Position numbers and translations under genes: made by a program
The notes under the pieces: model-generated
What the model saw: only the letters and a program-made list of their open reading frames with translations
What the model was told of the DNA's origin: nothing
Database searches by the model: none
Part shown: positions 1-8,889 of the stretch, one piece after another
How the letters are laid out: each line of letters opens with the position of its first letter
Position numbering within the stretch: the first letter of the stretch is position 1
Assembly (NCBI RefSeq): GCF_000513135.1
Contig: NZ_BAUV01000011.1
Location: 37,538-101,537, forward strand
From: Halalkalibacter akibai JCM 9157
Lineage (GTDB): Bacteria; Bacillota; Bacilli; Bacillales; Bacillaceae_D
Direction of reading: 5' to 3'
Length of the DNA stretch: 64,000 nt

Positions 1-2
1 AT

Positions 3-422
3 TCCAAGACGATTATGATTGGAGATGAAGCTTTTTCAACTGTTTTAGATCAGCTTCCTTTACGTGATCAAGTCGATGAAGAAGTACTAGTTATAATGAA
101 AGAATTGTTTGAAATGCTTAAATCAAGTTGGAAACAGTCAGACATTGAAATGTTCCACACACTTGAACAAGTATTAAGAAAACTAGAAACGATTGAAATC
201 AATCATATTATTACCTCTTTTAATGTGCTTCGTTCTCCTAGAGTTTTAGCAGATTGGCTTATTAATGAATATGAGAACGAACCAGTCCTTGGAATTACCA
301 CTCTAGAAGAAGAAGTGAATATGAACGTCCACGAATTTCTAGAACTAAGCATACAAGCTGAATCTAAACCGTTTCATTCTAAAAAGTTTTTTCATAGCTT
401 GGATCGTGTCATGATTTTATAA
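3..422 (+). CDS. hypothetical protein, 5'-truncated by window edge
   Basis: The reading frame is open to the first base of the window. The first ATG, at 15, has no ribosome binding site in the bases before it, so the gene probably begins upstream. The visible part is about 140 residues, mostly helical in composition and rich in Leu, Glu and Ile, with no signal peptide and no membrane segment. I recognise no family. The frame ends 80 bases before a spore-coat-like gene on the same strand, with no obvious terminator between. Confidence 0.55.
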   Translation, partial: SKTIMIGDEAFSTVLDQLPLRDQVDEEVLVIMKELFEMLKSSWKQSDIEMFHTLEQVLRKLETIEINHIITSFNVLRSPRVLADWLINEYENEPVLGITTLEEEVNMNVHEFLELSIQAESKPFHSKKFFHSLDRVMIL

Positions 423-460
423 AAACCTGTACATACGCACAAGCGACTCTAGCCATTTTC

Positions 461-469
461 CATACCTTA
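461..469 (+). promoter_or_regulatory. possible SigK-type -10 element
   Basis: CATACCTTA fits the sporulation sigma-K -10 pattern CATANNNTA and lies 35 bases before the Lys/Pro-rich gene at 504. The -35 AC is not at ideal spacing, so this is suggestive only. Confidence 0.3.
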
Positions 470-503
470 TTAGTATATCGTATAAAAGAAAGGAGAATGC
501 TAG

Positions 504-902
504 ATGTATGAGCATAGAAATCCAACAATCGGAAGAGACAAGACAATCCCAGGAATGAAGAAACCAGTTGTGAAAAAGCCAGTTCTTGACCCAATTGAGG
601 ATAAGAAACCAATCGACTGTAAACCTGTTGAGAAAAAACCTACTGACTGTAAACCAGTAAAAGACAAAAAACCAGTTGATTGTAAACCAGTAGATAAGAA
701 GCCAATTGAAGATAAAAAGCCCCCGATAAAGGACGATAAGAAACCAAAAGTGGACCCGTGGTCATTACTATTATTCGGCCCACCTAGCAGCAGGCACCAA
801 CAGATAAAGCAGAACGACCTAGAGGATTCTGGTGGTAATAAAGGTTTCCCCAAAAAGCGCATGGAGTGTAAAAACTTTCATGCGTTTTTTGATGTTTACT
901 AA
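504..902 (+). CDS. Lys/Pro/Cys repeat protein, spore-coat-like
   Basis: A 132-residue protein with an AAAGGAG binding site eight bases before the ATG. Residues about 19-80 are a tandem low-complexity repeat built on units like KKPxDCKPV, giving three regularly spaced Asp-Cys-Lys triplets. The rest is hydrophilic and carries one further Cys. There is no signal peptide. Such cysteine-bearing Lys-rich repeats are typical of Bacillus spore coat or crust proteins, and sporulation genes follow within 1.5 kb; function is inferred from composition and place only. Its end overlaps the convergent GDSL gene by four bases. The long minus-strand frame opposite it is a shadow of the repeat. Confidence 0.6.
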   Translation: MYEHRNPTIGRDKTIPGMKKPVVKKPVLDPIEDKKPIDCKPVEKKPTDCKPVKDKKPVDCKPVDKKPIEDKKPPIKDDKKPKVDPWSLLLFGPPSSRHQQIKQNDLEDSGGNKGFPKKRMECKNFHAFFDVY

Positions 903-1507
903 GTTAGGGCTGACCTGTATGCAGTTTCAGCAATCAATTTATGCCCTAAATGATTAGGATGTCCGTCGGTAGCAAGTAGGTTAGCCAGTTGTTGTCGAAA
1001 AGCGTTATAGACATCAACATAAGAGACATGGGTTGACGTAAATGCGTGTAAAGCTTGATTATATCTTTGAATAATAAAATGACTATAAGGTAGCTGTGGT
1101 ACGGGATTATATAGTCCAATTAATTGAATTGAACAATGTCTTTTTCTTACATATGATTTAATGTTATGAATTTCCTTTAAAATAAAGCTCATATTCTGTG
1201 AAAACAATTTAAGACTTTTTTCAACCATATGAAGATCATGAAAACGTAAGGCCTGAAGAAGATCATTTCCCCCAAGAGTTATCGTGATAAAATCTGCTTC
1301 GGCAATCGCTCTTCTAGTTTCTCTGTTTTGCAGCTTTTGAATGAATTGGCTAGAGGTAATACCTGATTGTGCTTGGATGTTCAAGGATACTTTTTGATGG
1401 ATGGACTTTTCTATTAGGTTTGCATAATGAGTAACAAATCCAGCTCTAAAAAAGTCTCCCTTTCCAACTGTTAAGGAATCCCCAAGTGCTGTATAAACAA
1501 AAGTCAT
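899..1507 (-). CDS. SGNH/GDSL-family hydrolase (esterase/lipase type)
   Basis: A 202-residue protein with SD GGAGG before its ATG. The N-terminus carries the block I motif ALGDSLTVG with the catalytic Ser; block III is GGND near residue 79; block V near the C-terminus is DGHPNHLGH with the Asp and His of the triad. It lacks a signal peptide, so it is cytosolic or forespore located. The family hydrolyses acyl or acetyl esters, including peptidoglycan O-acetyl and lipid esters; the substrate here is unknown. It is convergent with the repeat protein at 504 and divergent from the YjcZ/SpoVIF pair, so a sporulation role is possible but not shown. Confidence 0.85.
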   Translation of the reverse strand: MTFVYTALGDSLTVGKGDFFRAGFVTHYANLIEKSIHQKVSLNIQAQSGITSSQFIQKLQNRETRRAIAEADFITITLGGNDLLQALRFHDLHMVEKSLKLFSQNMSFILKEIHNIKSYVRKRHCSIQLIGLYNPVPQLPYSHFIIQRYNQALHAFTSTHVSYVDVYNAFRQQLANLLATDGHPNHLGHKLIAETAYRSALT

Positions 1508-1710
1508 GATAAACCTCCTACAGAAGTTTTTTTATAGTCTATGTTTAAAATAAAGCAGTGAACAGGCTGATAACACATATAAATCCTCAATTCTCTAATT
1601 TAAAAATAAATAAACACAAGCCCAAACAAGTCGAGGATCACTTGCATATAGTAAGGAAGAATAGTAGCTTATTTAACTACTATTTACTCAGAATCAAGGA
1701 GGTGTTCTAC

Positions 1711-1809
1711 ATGTCTGGATACGCTTACGGAGGTGGCTTTGCGTTACTTGTTGTATTGTTCATCTTATTAATTATCATCGGCGCATCATACGGTGGCTAC
1801 GGCTACTAA
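1711..1809 (+). CDS. YjcZ-family small sporulation protein
   Basis: A 32-residue peptide: a Tyr/Gly-rich start, one long hydrophobic helix of Leu/Val/Ile (residues about 10-24) and a Gly/Tyr tail. This is the signature of the YjcZ family of tiny membrane-associated sporulation proteins. The start is set by AAGGAGG at 1697-1703, seven bases upstream; a longer in-frame reading back to 1558 has no binding site and should be ignored. Its neighbour is spoVIF, and in Bacillus subtilis yjcZ and spoVIF are also close. Likely made late in sporulation and inserted in a spore membrane. Confidence 0.8.
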   Translation: MSGYAYGGGFALLVVLFILLIIIGASYGGYGY

Positions 1810-1825
1810 TTTGATCGACTGACAT

Positions 1826-1867
1826 GTAGGAATTGTTCCATGTTCTTTTTCGTGGAACAATTCTCTA
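1826..1867 (+). terminator. hairpin between yjcZ-like gene and spoVIF
   Basis: Arms GAATTGTTCCA (1830-1840) and TGGAACAATTC (1853-1863) pair perfectly, and outer GTAG/CTAC bases extend the stem across one bulge. The loop, not the 3' side, is T-rich, so termination may be partial and spoVIF may be reached by read-through. Confidence 0.5.
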
Positions 1868-1891
1868 CCTACCTAAAGAGGAGGATGTAAT

Positions 1892-2152
1892 TTGTTTGGT
1901 AAAGGTTTTTTTCAAAACATGGAAAACAAAACTGGCGTTAAGATGACGGATGTCTTAAAATTGGCTAATTCTTTTCAAAATGCTAACTTTCAAGATGAAA
2001 ACACGATCAGAAGAGTCGTGCAAGAAGTGTCTGCCGTTGCTAATAAAAAAGTTTCAAAAGAAATGGAAGATCAAATTGTTCAAACCCTTTTAAAAGATTC
2101 AAATAACATTAACATGGATACTATCTCAAAAATGTTAGACCAAAAAAAATAA
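1892..2152 (+). CDS. spoVIF: stage VI sporulation protein F (SpoVIF)
   Basis: An 86-residue protein starting at TTG, with AAAGAGGAGG at 1875-1884 deciding the start. The sequence matches the SpoVIF family: an MFGKGFF start, an amphipathic helix around VLKLANSFQNAN, a central VRRVVQEVSAVANKKVS-type stretch and a C-terminal LLxDSxxINMDTISKML segment. In B. subtilis SpoVIF acts in the mother cell late in sporulation and is needed for full coat assembly and spore resistance. It is soluble, without signal or membrane segment. It follows the YjcZ-like gene, which supports the call. Confidence 0.85.
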   Translation: MFGKGFFQNMENKTGVKMTDVLKLANSFQNANFQDENTIRRVVQEVSAVANKKVSKEMEDQIVQTLLKDSNNINMDTISKMLDQKK

Positions 2153-2200
2153 CGAAGAAAATCTTGTAACTAAGATTGTTACAAGGTTTGTTTCGTTATT
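2148..2200 (+). terminator. long hairpin after spoVIF
   Basis: Outer arms AATAACGAA / TTCGTTATT and inner arms CTTGTAAC / GTTACAAG form a long stem overlapping the spoVIF stop. No strong T-tract follows, but the position fits a terminator. Confidence 0.55.
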
Positions 2201-2282
2201 AATTCGATGAATTAAGAATTCACTCAATGATCTAGAAAACGTCCATTGACTCTAACTAAAGTTGAGCTTTAGAAACTTAGTC

Positions 2283-2321
2283 AAAAAAGAACCCGATTAC
2301 GCGTGTAATCGGGTTCTTTTT
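2283..2321 (-). terminator. bidirectional terminator, end of xylR
   Basis: AAAAAGAACCCGATTAC and GTAATCGGGTTCTTTTT are perfect complements around a four-base loop, with A-run and T-run flanks. It ends just before the xylR stop, so it serves xylR on the minus strand and could also stop plus-strand transcripts. Confidence 0.85.
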
Positions 2322-2322
2322 G

Positions 2323-3492
2323 CTACTGTTTTTCCTCTTGACTCAAATCTGCTTTTAAAAATCCTTCGATCGCGTAGGCAGATACACCAAGAGCTGAAGA
2401 ATATATCTTTAAATCAGAAAAATGAATTTGCAGATTTGATTGATTATGTTTTAAAGAATGATTTTCAATAATGTCTTGGATTGGTTTTGCCAGCAACGAT
2501 TTTGCTTTAGCTAAACGATTTCCAATAATAATTTGCTCTGGATTAAAGGAGTTAACAATATTATTAATTCCATAACCAATATATTCACCTATTTGAGTAA
2601 AAAGCTCTGCAATCTCTGGGTGTTCATCTGCTTGCTCAATTAAAGACTCTAATGTAATTCTTGTATCTGGTAGTATCTGTTGAGCTTGCTTTAATAGAGT
2701 TTGCTCTGAAGCGTACAATTCCCAGCAGCCTTTGCTACCACAACTGCACGTATCTCCGAACACATTAATAATCATATGACCCATTTCTCCAGAGAAACCG
2801 TTCACTCCCCGGTACAATTCATCATTTAAGATTAAACCAACACCTAAACCAATTCCAGCACTTAAGTAAACAAGATTAGTAAAATCTTTTCCAGCACCAA
2901 ATCTTTTTTCACCATATGCTCCAGCATTCGCTTCATTTTCTATAGTGATGGGAACGTTATATTTTTCCTCCATTTTCTCTCTTAGGTCAATATTCTTCCA
3001 ACCTAGATTGGGAGCAAGTAAAATGCTTCCGTTGTTGTTAACAATGCCTGGTACACCAATACCAATACCTACAATTCCGTAATGGCTATTAGGAGCTTCG
3101 TTCCATAAAAATTGAATAACTTCATCTATAATAGCTATTGTTTCTTCGTATGTTGTTCTATGGACAGAGATCATTTTCTCATTAACTATTTGACCCGATA
3201 AATCGGTTAAAACACCCAAAATATAATTAACGCCAAGATCAATTCCTATTGAGTAACCAGAACTTTCATTGAAAACTAGCATAACAGGGCGTCTACCACC
3301 ACTAGATTTACCCGTCCCAGACTCATAGCATAGAAACTCCTCTAACAACTCATTTACTAATGAAGAAACAGTCCCTTTTGTTAAGCCAAGTACTTGAGAG
3401 ATGTCAGCACGAGATAAAGGACCTTGATTAATAATGGTTTGTAATACAAGCGATTTATTATTTACCTTAACTAACTGCTGATTCCATGACAT
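2323..3492 (-). CDS. xylR: xylose-responsive ROK-family repressor XylR
   Basis: A 389-residue ROK protein. Residues about 12-60 form a winged helix-turn-helix (SRADISQVLGLTKGTVSS). From about residue 78 comes the ROK domain with phosphate-binding IGIDLG, the ENEANAGAYGE segment and the zinc-type signature CSCGSKGCWE near residue 250. The size equals that of Bacillus XylR. It is divergent from xylA, with a xyl-type operator overlapping the xylA promoter. Known role of the family: binds the operator without xylose and releases it with xylose, while glucose-6-phosphate can act as anti-inducer. Regulation of the downstream operon by this protein is inferred from the operator. Confidence 0.93.
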   Translation of the reverse strand: MSWNQQLVKVNNKSLVLQTIINQGPLSRADISQVLGLTKGTVSSLVNELLEEFLCYESGTGKSSGGRRPVMLVFNESSGYSIGIDLGVNYILGVLTDLSGQIVNEKMISVHRTTYEETIAIIDEVIQFLWNEAPNSHYGIVGIGIGVPGIVNNNGSILLAPNLGWKNIDLREKMEEKYNVPITIENEANAGAYGEKRFGAGKDFTNLVYLSAGIGLGVGLILNDELYRGVNGFSGEMGHMIINVFGDTCSCGSKGCWELYASEQTLLKQAQQILPDTRITLESLIEQADEHPEIAELFTQIGEYIGYGINNIVNSFNPEQIIIGNRLAKAKSLLAKPIQDIIENHSLKHNQSNLQIHFSDLKIYSSALGVSAYAIEGFLKADLSQEEKQ

Positions 3493-3644
3493 CGAATTAG
3501 TCTCCTCGAATAATTTAATTTGCCTATAACAGAATACTACTGTTTTAATAGCAAGGCAGCGTACTCTGGGTAAGACGTTAAAAATAAAACCGCGTTTTAT
3601 TTCCTATTAAACTAGTTATAACACATTTAAATAAAAAATGAAAA

Positions 3645-3688
3645 ACTTTGTTTATTCGATAGACAAACTAAGTTTGGCTTGGTATAAT
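3645..3688 (+). promoter_or_regulatory. xylA promoter with overlapping XylR operator
   Basis: A -35 TAGACA (3660-3665) and -10 TATAAT (3683-3688) are 17 bases apart. The -35 lies inside an imperfect inverted repeat (3645-3673) whose arms, ACTTTGTTTAT and ATAGACAAACTAAGT, resemble the Bacillus xyl operator (TTAGTTTGTTTG-type half-sites). XylR bound here would block RNA polymerase. Confidence 0.82.
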
Positions 3689-3750
3689 CAAATTAAGAAC
3701 AGAGAAAATAATCTAGAACATAAGATAGATCATTTTTATTGTTCCGTATT

Positions 3751-3764
3751 TGAAAGCGATAACA
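3751..3764 (+). promoter_or_regulatory. cre site (CcpA) in the xylA leader
   Basis: TGAAAGCGATAACA matches the cre consensus TGWAANCGNTNWCA at every position. It lies about 60 bases downstream of the predicted transcription start and 50 bases before the xylA start, where CcpA-HPr(Ser-P) would act as a roadblock during growth on glucose. Confidence 0.85.
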
Positions 3765-3814
3765 CATTTACTAAGTATGAAAAAATTAATTATATTGATG
3801 GGGGATTGAAAAAA

Positions 3815-5146
3815 ATGAGTTATTTTGAAAATGTTTCTAAAATTAAATATGAAGGTCCAAATTCTTCAAATCCTTTTGCGTTTAAATACTATAATCCAGC
3901 AGATCAAATCAACGGAAAGTCGATGGAGGAATATCTACGTTTCGCAGTTTCTTATTGGCATACATTCACAGGAGAAGGTAACGATCCTTTTGGAGCAGGC
4001 ACAGCTGTTCGTCCTTACAACCACCTTTCAGGAATGGACTTAGCTAAAGCTCGCGTTGAAGCGTCTTTTGAATTCTTTGAGAAATTAGATGTTCCTTACT
4101 TCTGCTTCCATGACTTTGATGTGGCTCCTGAAGCAGATTCTTTAAGTGAAACATTCAAAAACATTGACGTAATCGTAGCAATGATCAAAGAGTACATGAA
4201 AACAAGTAAAGTTAAATTACTTTGGAATACTGCAAACATGTTTACACACCCACGTTGGTTACATGGTGCTGCTACTGCTCCAAATGCAGATGTCTTTGCT
4301 TATGCTGCAGCAAAAGTTAAAAAAGGTCTAGAAGTTGGTAAAGAGCTTGGTTCAGAAAACTATGTATTCTGGGGCGGTCGTGAAGGTTACGATACTTTAT
4401 TAAATACAGATATGGGTCTAGAACTTGATAACTTAGCACGTTTCTTCCACATGGCGAAAAGCTATGCAACGGAAATTGGATTTGACGCTCAATTCTTAAT
4501 TGAACCAAAACCAAAAGAGCCAACTAAACATCAATACGATTTCGACGTAGCAACTGGTCTTGCTTTCTTACAAAAATATGACTTACAAGATGTGTTCAAG
4601 TTTAACATTGAAGCTAACCACGCTACATTAGCTGGTCATACATTCGAGCATGAATTACGCACAGCTCGTATTAACGGTATGTTAGGTTCAGTTGATGCTA
4701 ACCAAGGAGATACATTACTTGGATGGGATACAGATGAATTCCCAACAGATCTTTACTCTACAACTTTAGCTATGTATGAAATTCTTAAAAATGGCGGTCT
4801 TGGAACTGGTGGTTTGAACTTTGACGCAAAAGTAAGACGTGGTTCATTTGATACAGATGATCTTTTCCACGCTCACATTGCTGGTATGGACGCATTTGCT
4901 ATCGGTACGAAAGTTGCACAACGTCTGATCGAAGACAAAGTGTTAGATAATTTCGTTGCAGATCGTTACAGCAGCTACACAGAGGGGATTGGTCTTGATA
5001 TCGTTGAAGGAAAAACAGATTTCAAAAAGCTAGAGCAACATGCTTTAGGTTTAACTGAGATCAAAAATAAGTCTGGTAGACAAGAATTCCTTAAAGCTAC
5101 TGTTAATAAATACTTATTAGAGGCTTACGCAACAGTAAAGTTATAA
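3815..5146 (+). CDS. xylA: xylose isomerase
   Basis: A 443-residue enzyme converting D-xylose to D-xylulose. The ATG at 3815 follows GGGGGA at 3800-3805; a longer in-frame reading from 3638 would run through the promoter, operator and cre site and is wrong. Class II xylose isomerase motifs are all present: [11 protein letters not shown] (catalytic His and Asp, near residue 100), [11 protein letters not shown] (metal Glu and Lys), [35 protein letters not shown] (metal Asps) and [11 protein letters not shown]. The length matches Bacillus XylA. It is the first gene of the locus, controlled by XylR and CcpA, and followed by its own terminator-like hairpin before xylB. Confidence 0.96.
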   Translation: MSYFENVSKIKYEGPNSSNPFAFKYYNPADQINGKSMEEYLRFAVSYWHTFTGEGNDPFGAGTAVRPYNHLSGMDLAKARVEASFEFFEKLDVPYFCFHDFDVAPEADSLSETFKNIDVIVAMIKEYMKTSKVKLLWNTANMFTHPRWLHGAATAPNADVFAYAAAKVKKGLEVGKELGSENYVFWGGREGYDTLLNTDMGLELDNLARFFHMAKSYATEIGFDAQFLIEPKPKEPTKHQYDFDVATGLAFLQKYDLQDVFKFNIEANHATLAGHTFEHELRTARINGMLGSVDANQGDTLLGWDTDEFPTDLYSTTLAMYEILKNGGLGTGGLNFDAKVRRGSFDTDDLFHAHIAGMDAFAIGTKVAQRLIEDKVLDNFVADRYSSYTEGIGLDIVEGKTDFKKLEQHALGLTEIKNKSGRQEFLKATVNKYLLEAYATVKL

Positions 5147-5168
5147 GGTACTAACACCTTTCATATGT

Positions 5169-5212
5169 AAAAATGTGCTGAAATACTTTAAGGGTGTTCA
5201 GCACATTTTTTT
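5169..5212 (+). terminator. intrinsic terminator between xylA and xylB
   Basis: Stem AAAATGTGCTGAA (5170-5182) / TTCAGCACATTTT (5198-5210) followed by a T-run. Inside the locus it would give more xylA than xylB message, or reflect a second promoter for xylB; I saw no convincing promoter in the 30 bases left. Confidence 0.8.
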
Positions 5213-5239
5213 AAGAATTAATTGTAGGGGGAGCCATAA

Positions 5240-6742
5240 ATGAAATATGTAATTGGAGTTGACCTAGGTACAAGTGCAGTAAAGGTATTATTGATGAATG
5301 TATCAGGTGAAGTGTGCAAGGAAGTGTCAAAATCATATCCTTTAATTCAAGAAAAATCAGGTTATAGCGAACAAGATCCAAATGAGTGGGTTGAAAAAAC
5401 AACCGAAGCACTTAAGGAATTAGTAGAACAATTTGATGGCGATGTAGCGTCGATTGAAGGAATTAGTTTCTCAGGTCAAATGCATGGATTAGTTTTACTA
5501 GATGAAGAATTTAAAGTTCAACGTAATGCTATTTTATGGAATGATACGAGAACAACGGAACAATGCCAACAAATTTACGATTTAGTTGGAGAAGAGCGTC
5601 TTTTGGAAATCACAAAAAATCCTGCATTAGAAGGTTTTACCTTACCGAAACTTCTTTGGGTTAAGCAAAATGAGTCAGAAATTTTAGCAAAGTCTAAAGT
5701 ATTTATGCTACCAAAAGATTACTTGCGCTATGAGATGACTGGGGCAGTCCACATGGAATATTCGGACGCAGCAGGTACACTATTATTGGATGTAGGTTCA
5801 AAAGAGTGGAGCACAGAACTGTGTGAGGTTGTAGGAATTAATCCAGAGCTATGTCCTCCCTTAGTTGAATCACATGCACATGTTGGGAATATTACTGAAG
5901 ATTTTGCCGCTAAAACAGGACTTGCTTTAACGACAAAAGTATTTGCTGGTGGAGCCGATAATGCTTGCGGAGCAATAGGATCAGGTATCTTATCAGAAGG
6001 AAAAACACTATGTAGCATTGGTACATCTGGGGTTGTTCTTTCTTATGAGGAAAGAAATGATCGTGATTTTGGTGGGAAAGTACATTATTTCAACCATGGA
6101 GAAGAAAATGCTTACTATACAATGGGTGTTACATTAGCAGCTGGCTATAGCCTAAGCTGGTTTAAAGATACATTTGCTGCAGAGGAGCCTTTTGAACAAT
6201 TATTAACAGGTTTAGATGAAGTTCCGGTTGGGGCTAATGGATTATTATTCACTCCATATATCGTTGGTGAGCGAACTCCGCATGCAGATGCTGTGATCCG
6301 TGGCAGTTTTATTGGCATGGATGCGTCTCATAAACGTATTGATTTTGCTCGTGCAGTTATTGAAGGCATTACATTCTCTTTAAATGAGTCTATTGATATC
6401 TTTAGAGAAAGTGGCAAAACAATTGATACGATTATCTCAATCGGTGGTGGAGCAAAGAATGAAACGTGGCTTCAGATTCAAGCTGATGTGTTTAATGCGA
6501 CAATTGTGAAGCTAAAGAGTGAACAAGGACCAGCAGTGGGTGCTGCTATTTTAGCAGCTTATGGTTGTGGTTGGTACGAGTCTTTAGAAAAATGTGCCGA
6601 TACGTTTATTCAGCAAGCACAAACATACTCTCCTAATCCAGAGAACGTAGAAAAATATCAACAACTATTCAAATTATATAAACAAGTATATGTTCAAACA
6701 AAAGAACTAAACGAAGGATTAAATCAATTCCGCAAACATTGA
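5240..6742 (+). CDS. xylB: xylulokinase
   Basis: A 500-residue FGGY-family kinase phosphorylating D-xylulose to xylulose 5-phosphate with ATP. Residues 6-14 are the phosphate-binding VDLGTSAVK; SGQMHGLVLLD is the xylulokinase substrate motif; GGADNACGAIG holds the catalytic Asp near residue 235; GERTPHAD and GGGAKNETWLQIQADVF are C-terminal FGGY signatures. Full length for the family (about 500). An AGGGGGA binding site precedes the ATG. It follows xylA after a terminator-like hairpin and precedes tkt. Confidence 0.95.
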   Translation: MKYVIGVDLGTSAVKVLLMNVSGEVCKEVSKSYPLIQEKSGYSEQDPNEWVEKTTEALKELVEQFDGDVASIEGISFSGQMHGLVLLDEEFKVQRNAILWNDTRTTEQCQQIYDLVGEERLLEITKNPALEGFTLPKLLWVKQNESEILAKSKVFMLPKDYLRYEMTGAVHMEYSDAAGTLLLDVGSKEWSTELCEVVGINPELCPPLVESHAHVGNITEDFAAKTGLALTTKVFAGGADNACGAIGSGILSEGKTLCSIGTSGVVLSYEERNDRDFGGKVHYFNHGEENAYYTMGVTLAAGYSLSWFKDTFAAEEPFEQLLTGLDEVPVGANGLLFTPYIVGERTPHADAVIRGSFIGMDASHKRIDFARAVIEGITFSLNESIDIFRESGKTIDTIISIGGGAKNETWLQIQADVFNATIVKLKSEQGPAVGAAILAAYGCGWYESLEKCADTFIQQAQTYSPNPENVEKYQQLFKLYKQVYVQTKELNEGLNQFRKH

Positions 6743-6772
6743 TAAGTCAGAAATACACTTAGTAGATAACAG

Positions 6773-6796
6773 CACTGTTTAGTTTACTAAACAGTG
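6773..6796 (+). terminator. hairpin between xylB and tkt
   Basis: CACTGTTTAG and CTAAACAGTG pair perfectly around a TTTA loop. No T-tract follows (ATAAAAAAGG), so it may be an RNA-processing or stabilising element rather than a full stop. Confidence 0.5.
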
Positions 6797-6822
6797 TTAC
6801 ATAAAAAAGGAGTGGAGTTAAT

Positions 6823-8835
6823 ATGTCAGTCGAACAACTTACGGTTGAGCAGTTAGCAGTTAATACAATTCGTACCCTTTCTATTGATAGCGTTGAAAAA
6901 GCGAATTCAGGTCATCCAGGAATGCCGATGGGGGCAGCACCTATGGCTTTTTCCCTTTATGGTCAACAAATGAAGCATAATCCATCAAACCCTAATTGGT
7001 TTAATCGCGATCGTTTCGTTTTATCAGCTGGTCATGGTTCAATGTTACTTTATAGCATTCTTCATCTAACAGGTTATGATGTTAGTTTAGATGACTTGAA
7101 AAACTTCCGTCAATGGGGCAGTAAAACACCAGGGCACCCTGAGTTTGGTCACACGCCAGGTGTAGATGCGACTACAGGACCGCTTGGACAAGGTTTTGCA
7201 ATGGCTGTTGGTATGGCGATGACAGAAAGACATTTGGCTGCCAAGTTTAACCAAGATCAGTTTGATGTAGTTGACCATTATACGTATAGCATTTGTGGTG
7301 ATGGTGACTTAATGGAAGGTGTGTCAGCTGAAGCTGCTTCATTAGCAGGACATTTACAATTAGGTCGTCTAGTGGTTCTTTATGATTCAAACGATATCTC
7401 TCTAGATGGAGATTTGAATCTATCTTTCTCTGAAAGTGTAGAAAATCGCTTCAAAGCTTATAACTGGCATTACCTAAGAGTAGAAGATGGAAATGATTTA
7501 ACTGAGATTAACAAAGCGATTGAACTTGCAAAAGCTGACCCTCGTCCAACTTTAATTGAAGTCAAGACGACAATTGGTTATGGTTCGCCAAACAAAGGTG
7601 GCAAATCTGCTTCTCATGGTGCCCCACTTGGTCAAGAGGAAATTAAGTTAACAAAAGAAAACTATGGTTGGTCTTATTCAGAAGAATTTCATGTCCCAAC
7701 AGAGGTTGCTTCTTTATTTGCTCAAGTGAAAGAAGAAGGTTTAAAACATGAGCAAGAATGGACGCAATTACTTGAAAAGTATACAAAAGCTTTTCCTGAA
7801 TTAGCAGAACAATTAACGAAAGCTATTAATGGAGAGTTACCTGTTGATTGGGATCAAAACTTGCCGTCATATGAAGCTGGAGTCGATAAAGTAGCAACCC
7901 GTTCTTCTGGAGGAGACGCTTTAAACGCTTTTGCTAAAAATGTTCCTTCTATTTTCGGAGGTTCAGCTGACCTTGCATCATCTAATAAAACGATGCTAAA
8001 GGGAGAGTCAAACTTTAGTCGTGCTGATTACAGTGGCCGTAATGTTTGGTATGGTGTTCGAGAATTTGCAATGGGGGCGATCGTTAACGGAATGGCCCTT
8101 CACGGCGGAGTAAAGCCATTTGGAGCAACATTCTTTGTTTTCTCTGATTACTTACGTCCTGCTGTTCGTTTGTCTGCACTTATGAATTTGCCAGCAACAT
8201 TTGTTTTCACACATGATAGTGTAGCGGTTGGAGAAGATGGTCCTACTCATGAGCCAGTTGAGCAGCTAGCTTCTTTCCGTGCAATGCCAGGAGTAAGTGT
8301 AATTCGTCCAGCAGATGGTAATGAGACAGTAGCTGCTTGGAAAGTTGCTATTGAGAGCAAGGATACACCAACAATGCTTGTTTTGAGCCGCCAAGATTTA
8401 ATGACGAACTCTAAATCAGCTGAAGTTGCTTATGAAGGAGTAAGTAAAGGTGCATATGTCATCTCAGAAGCAAATGGTGAAGTACAAGGTGTTCTACTTG
8501 CAACTGGATCGGAAGTAGAACTTGCAGTTGACGCACAAAAACAGTTAGAGTCAGAAGGAATTTCCGTTTCTGTAGTTAGTATGCCAAGCTGGGATCGTTT
8601 TGAAAAACAGTCAGTTGAATACAAGCAACAAGTGATTCCACCACATGTAAAAGCACGTGTTGGGATTGAAATGGGATCTTCACTAGGCTGGAATAAATAT
8701 ACTGGAGACCAAGGTGAAATCATCGCAATTGACCAGTTTGGTGCTTCAGCTCCAAGTAATAAAATTTTAAGTGAATATGGCTTCACAGTAGAAAATGTAG
8801 TCGCAAAAATGAAAGCTGCTTTAGCTAAGAACTAA
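6823..8835 (+). CDS. tkt: transketolase
   Basis: A 670-residue thiamine-diphosphate enzyme of the non-oxidative pentose phosphate pathway, moving two-carbon units from xylulose 5-phosphate to aldoses. Visible motifs: SGHPGMPMG (residues about 29-37), the TPP/Mg motif GDGDLMEG near 159 with the downstream N-D-I, the catalytic Glu in [12 protein letters not shown], and [18 protein letters not shown] followed by the C-terminal domain. Full family length. An AAAGGAGTGGAG site precedes the ATG. Its place after xylAB makes it the pentose-induced transketolase; whether a housekeeping copy exists elsewhere cannot be seen. Confidence 0.96.
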   Translation: MSVEQLTVEQLAVNTIRTLSIDSVEKANSGHPGMPMGAAPMAFSLYGQQMKHNPSNPNWFNRDRFVLSAGHGSMLLYSILHLTGYDVSLDDLKNFRQWGSKTPGHPEFGHTPGVDATTGPLGQGFAMAVGMAMTERHLAAKFNQDQFDVVDHYTYSICGDGDLMEGVSAEAASLAGHLQLGRLVVLYDSNDISLDGDLNLSFSESVENRFKAYNWHYLRVEDGNDLTEINKAIELAKADPRPTLIEVKTTIGYGSPNKGGKSASHGAPLGQEEIKLTKENYGWSYSEEFHVPTEVASLFAQVKEEGLKHEQEWTQLLEKYTKAFPELAEQLTKAINGELPVDWDQNLPSYEAGVDKVATRSSGGDALNAFAKNVPSIFGGSADLASSNKTMLKGESNFSRADYSGRNVWYGVREFAMGAIVNGMALHGGVKPFGATFFVFSDYLRPAVRLSALMNLPATFVFTHDSVAVGEDGPTHEPVEQLASFRAMPGVSVIRPADGNETVAAWKVAIESKDTPTMLVLSRQDLMTNSKSAEVAYEGVSKGAYVISEANGEVQGVLLATGSEVELAVDAQKQLESEGISVSVVSMPSWDRFEKQSVEYKQQVIPPHVKARVGIEMGSSLGWNKYTGDQGEIIAIDQFGASAPSNKILSEYGFTVENVVAKMKAALAKN

Positions 8836-8889
8836 TCTTTTTCTTTCATAAGGAATAAGGTCTAAAAGAGTGCTTGGAAGGAGTAGATA

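Noticed and set aside
500..862. 120-codon minus-strand frame with Ser/Phe/Leu/Gly repeats
   Set aside because: It is the antisense shadow of the Lys/Pro repeat gene at 504; no SD and a composition dictated by the repeat.
1558..1710. N-terminal extension of the YjcZ-type protein
   Set aside because: No SD at 1558, whereas AAGGAGG precedes the ATG at 1711; the family is about 30 residues long.
5728..6018. 96-codon minus-strand frame inside xylB
   Set aside because: No SD and it lies wholly within a conserved gene.
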